Positions 13,099-14,066 of a DNA stretch of 14,066 nt are shown here, piece after piece. Source of the stretch: CAYJAD01 sp964371505 (GTDB lineage: Bacteria; Desulfobacterota; Desulfovibrionia; Desulfovibrionales; Desulfovibrionaceae); the NCBI GenBank assembly GCA_964371505.1, contig CAYJNG010000061.1, positions 1-14,066 on the forward strand, given 5' to 3'. Position 1 is the first letter of the stretch. Each line of letters opens with the position of its first letter. The position numbers were made by a program, and so were the translations under genes. The notes beneath the pieces were generated by a model. The model was given only the letters and a program-made list of their open reading frames with translations, searched no databases and was not told the origin of the DNA.

Positions 13099-14066
13099 CT
13101 AGTCTTTTTTCATGTTAGCGTTGGCTTGAGGCAGGTTTAAGCTAAAGTCTACAGTGGGGTGTAGCCAGCGAGCCAGTTTTTCTGCAGCGTCCACAGCGCG
13201 CGGCCCTGGGCGGGCAAAGTCTACTTCATTGAGCGTCAGAATTTTATTATTTATCACTGCTTGTAATTTGTCATAGTTAGGGCGTTCATTCATGGGCTTG
13301 GGGGACGGATTCATAGAACCTTTTTGAATAATATATGCTTCAGGGTTTTTAGCTAAAAGTTCTTCTTCACTTACGCGTACCAAAGGATCTGAACTGGCAA
13401 TGATGTTGCGTGCGCCTGCGGTGAAAAGAATATCGGTAATTATGGATTTCCCTCCCACTGTGAGTAAATTGGGGTAGCGAAGTTCAAAAAACACAGGAAC
13501 TCTTTTTTCGTACATAAGGGTGGTGCGCAAAAAGCCTAAACGATTGGTATAGGATTTTATAAGCTCTGCTGCCTTGGCTTCTGTGCCGGTAATTTTGCCC
13601 AGTCGTTCCAGTACAGAGTACATATCTTCAAAGCTCTCTAAATGAAAAAGCAAAACAGGAACGCCCAATTTGCGCAGGCCAAGGCCTAAGCTGCTGTCTT
13701 GTTTGCGGCCCAAGAATTGTAAAATAACGTCGGGCTTTAATGCAACAATAAGTTCCGGCTTGGGGCGCATATGCGTACCTACGGGGGGTAAATGCTTTAG
13801 ACCTTCCACATCTTTATCGGCTATGGTGCGCCCCACTAAGGTATGCCCAAGGCCTAAGTCTAACATTAATTCACTCAAGGCGCCGTAAAGGCCAAGCACG
13901 CGCTGTACAGGTTTATCCAGTACAAGCTCATAACCGGTATCATCCACCACGCGAATTTTACCATCGTGTGCGGGGGCAGTGGGCTTTTGTGCCTTGGGTA
14001 GGGTATATTGTAAGCTATTTTGCTGTTTTGCTTGTGGGGCGCTTTCTGCCACAGCTTTTACGGGTA
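13099..14066 (-). CDS. Periplasmic ABC-transporter substrate-binding protein (BtuF/FepB type), 5' end outside the window
   Basis: At least 317 residues are visible, and the frame stays open to the right edge, so the true start and signal peptide are outside. After a Gln/Lys/Pro/Ala-rich linker, the motif IRVVDDTGYELVLDKPVQRVLGLYGALSELMLDLG is the standard opening of class III (TroA/BtuF/FhuD-like) binding proteins. It is followed by LVGRT, KPELIVALKPDVIL, a long central helix and a second lobe ending with an ARPGPRAVDAAEKLARWLHP helix. Such proteins deliver cobalamin, haem, ferric siderophores or metal ions to a BtuCD-type importer. No permease or ATPase gene is in the window, so the substrate cannot be named and its partners presumably lie to the right. 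Unusually, the visible N-terminus has a long low-complexity linker (about 30 residues). Confidence 0.85.
   Translation of the reverse strand, partial: PVKAVAESAPQAKQQNSLQYTLPKAQKPTAPAHDGKIRVVDDTGYELVLDKPVQRVLGLYGALSELMLDLGLGHTLVGRTIADKDVEGLKHLPPVGTHMRPKPELIVALKPDVILQFLGRKQDSSLGLGLRKLGVPVLLFHLESFEDMYSVLERLGKITGTEAKAAELIKSYTNRLGFLRTTLMYEKRVPVFFELRYPNLLTVGGKSIITDILFTAGARNIIASSDPLVRVSEEELLAKNPEAYIIQKGSMNPSPKPMNERPNYDKLQAVINNKILTLNEVDFARPGPRAVDAAEKLARWLHPTVDFSLNLPQANANMKKD

Overview
The window looks like chromosomal DNA from a motile, low-to-mid GC member of the Desulfovibrionales (Desulfobacterota / old Deltaproteobacteria). The strongest taxonomic hint is a small monohaem cytochrome resembling the Desulfovibrio cytochrome c553 family. 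Sigma-54-type promoters in front of an apparent flagellar gene set, a short-Q-loop cytochrome bd oxidase and an acetate transporter are compatible with it. This placement is from gene content read by eye, not from a search. No phage, transposon, CRISPR array, rRNA or tRNA was recognised.

Left part (1-1230, + strand): two tandem intrinsic terminators of an upstream gene lie beyond the left edge. They are followed by an exported RlpA-type peptidoglycan protein (187-765) and the periplasmic cytochrome (864-1169). A strong bidirectional terminator (1191-1227) separates these from the convergent genes.

Middle (1234-5368, - strand): four genes read leftwards: a lysozyme-like protein without signal peptide (4117-5289), a long GT9 glycosyltransferase (2362-4011), an unrecognised 201-aa protein (1604-2209) and a FlgN/FliT-like coiled-coil protein (1234-1551). 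Two near-identical -24/-12 (sigma-54) promoters, TGGCATTAATTTTGCA and TGGCATTATTTTTGCT, precede the 201-aa gene and the lysozyme-like gene. Together with the chaperone-like protein this suggests a flagellar, late-assembly or glycosylation module. A perfect 9-bp palindrome sits about 80-100 bp upstream of the lysozyme gene's predicted start of transcription, where a sigma-54 activator would bind.

Next (5541-8810, - strand): a cytoplasmic hybrid histidine kinase of 1089 aa with five tandem, about 130-residue PAS-like repeats, then HisKA, HATPase and a receiver domain. It has its own candidate promoter and terminator.

Right part: cydAB (9164-11514, -), a bd-type quinol oxidase, is divergent from a satP-like acetate transporter (11803-12375, +). 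Their candidate promoters lie back to back in a 288-bp control region. A small exported beta-rich protein (12537-12938, -) and the 5'-truncated end of a BtuF/FepB-type substrate-binding protein (13099-14066, -) close the window.

No complete new defence or mobile system is evident. The most promising leads are the sigma-54-controlled lysozyme/GT9/201-aa/FliT-like module and the repeat-built PAS kinase.
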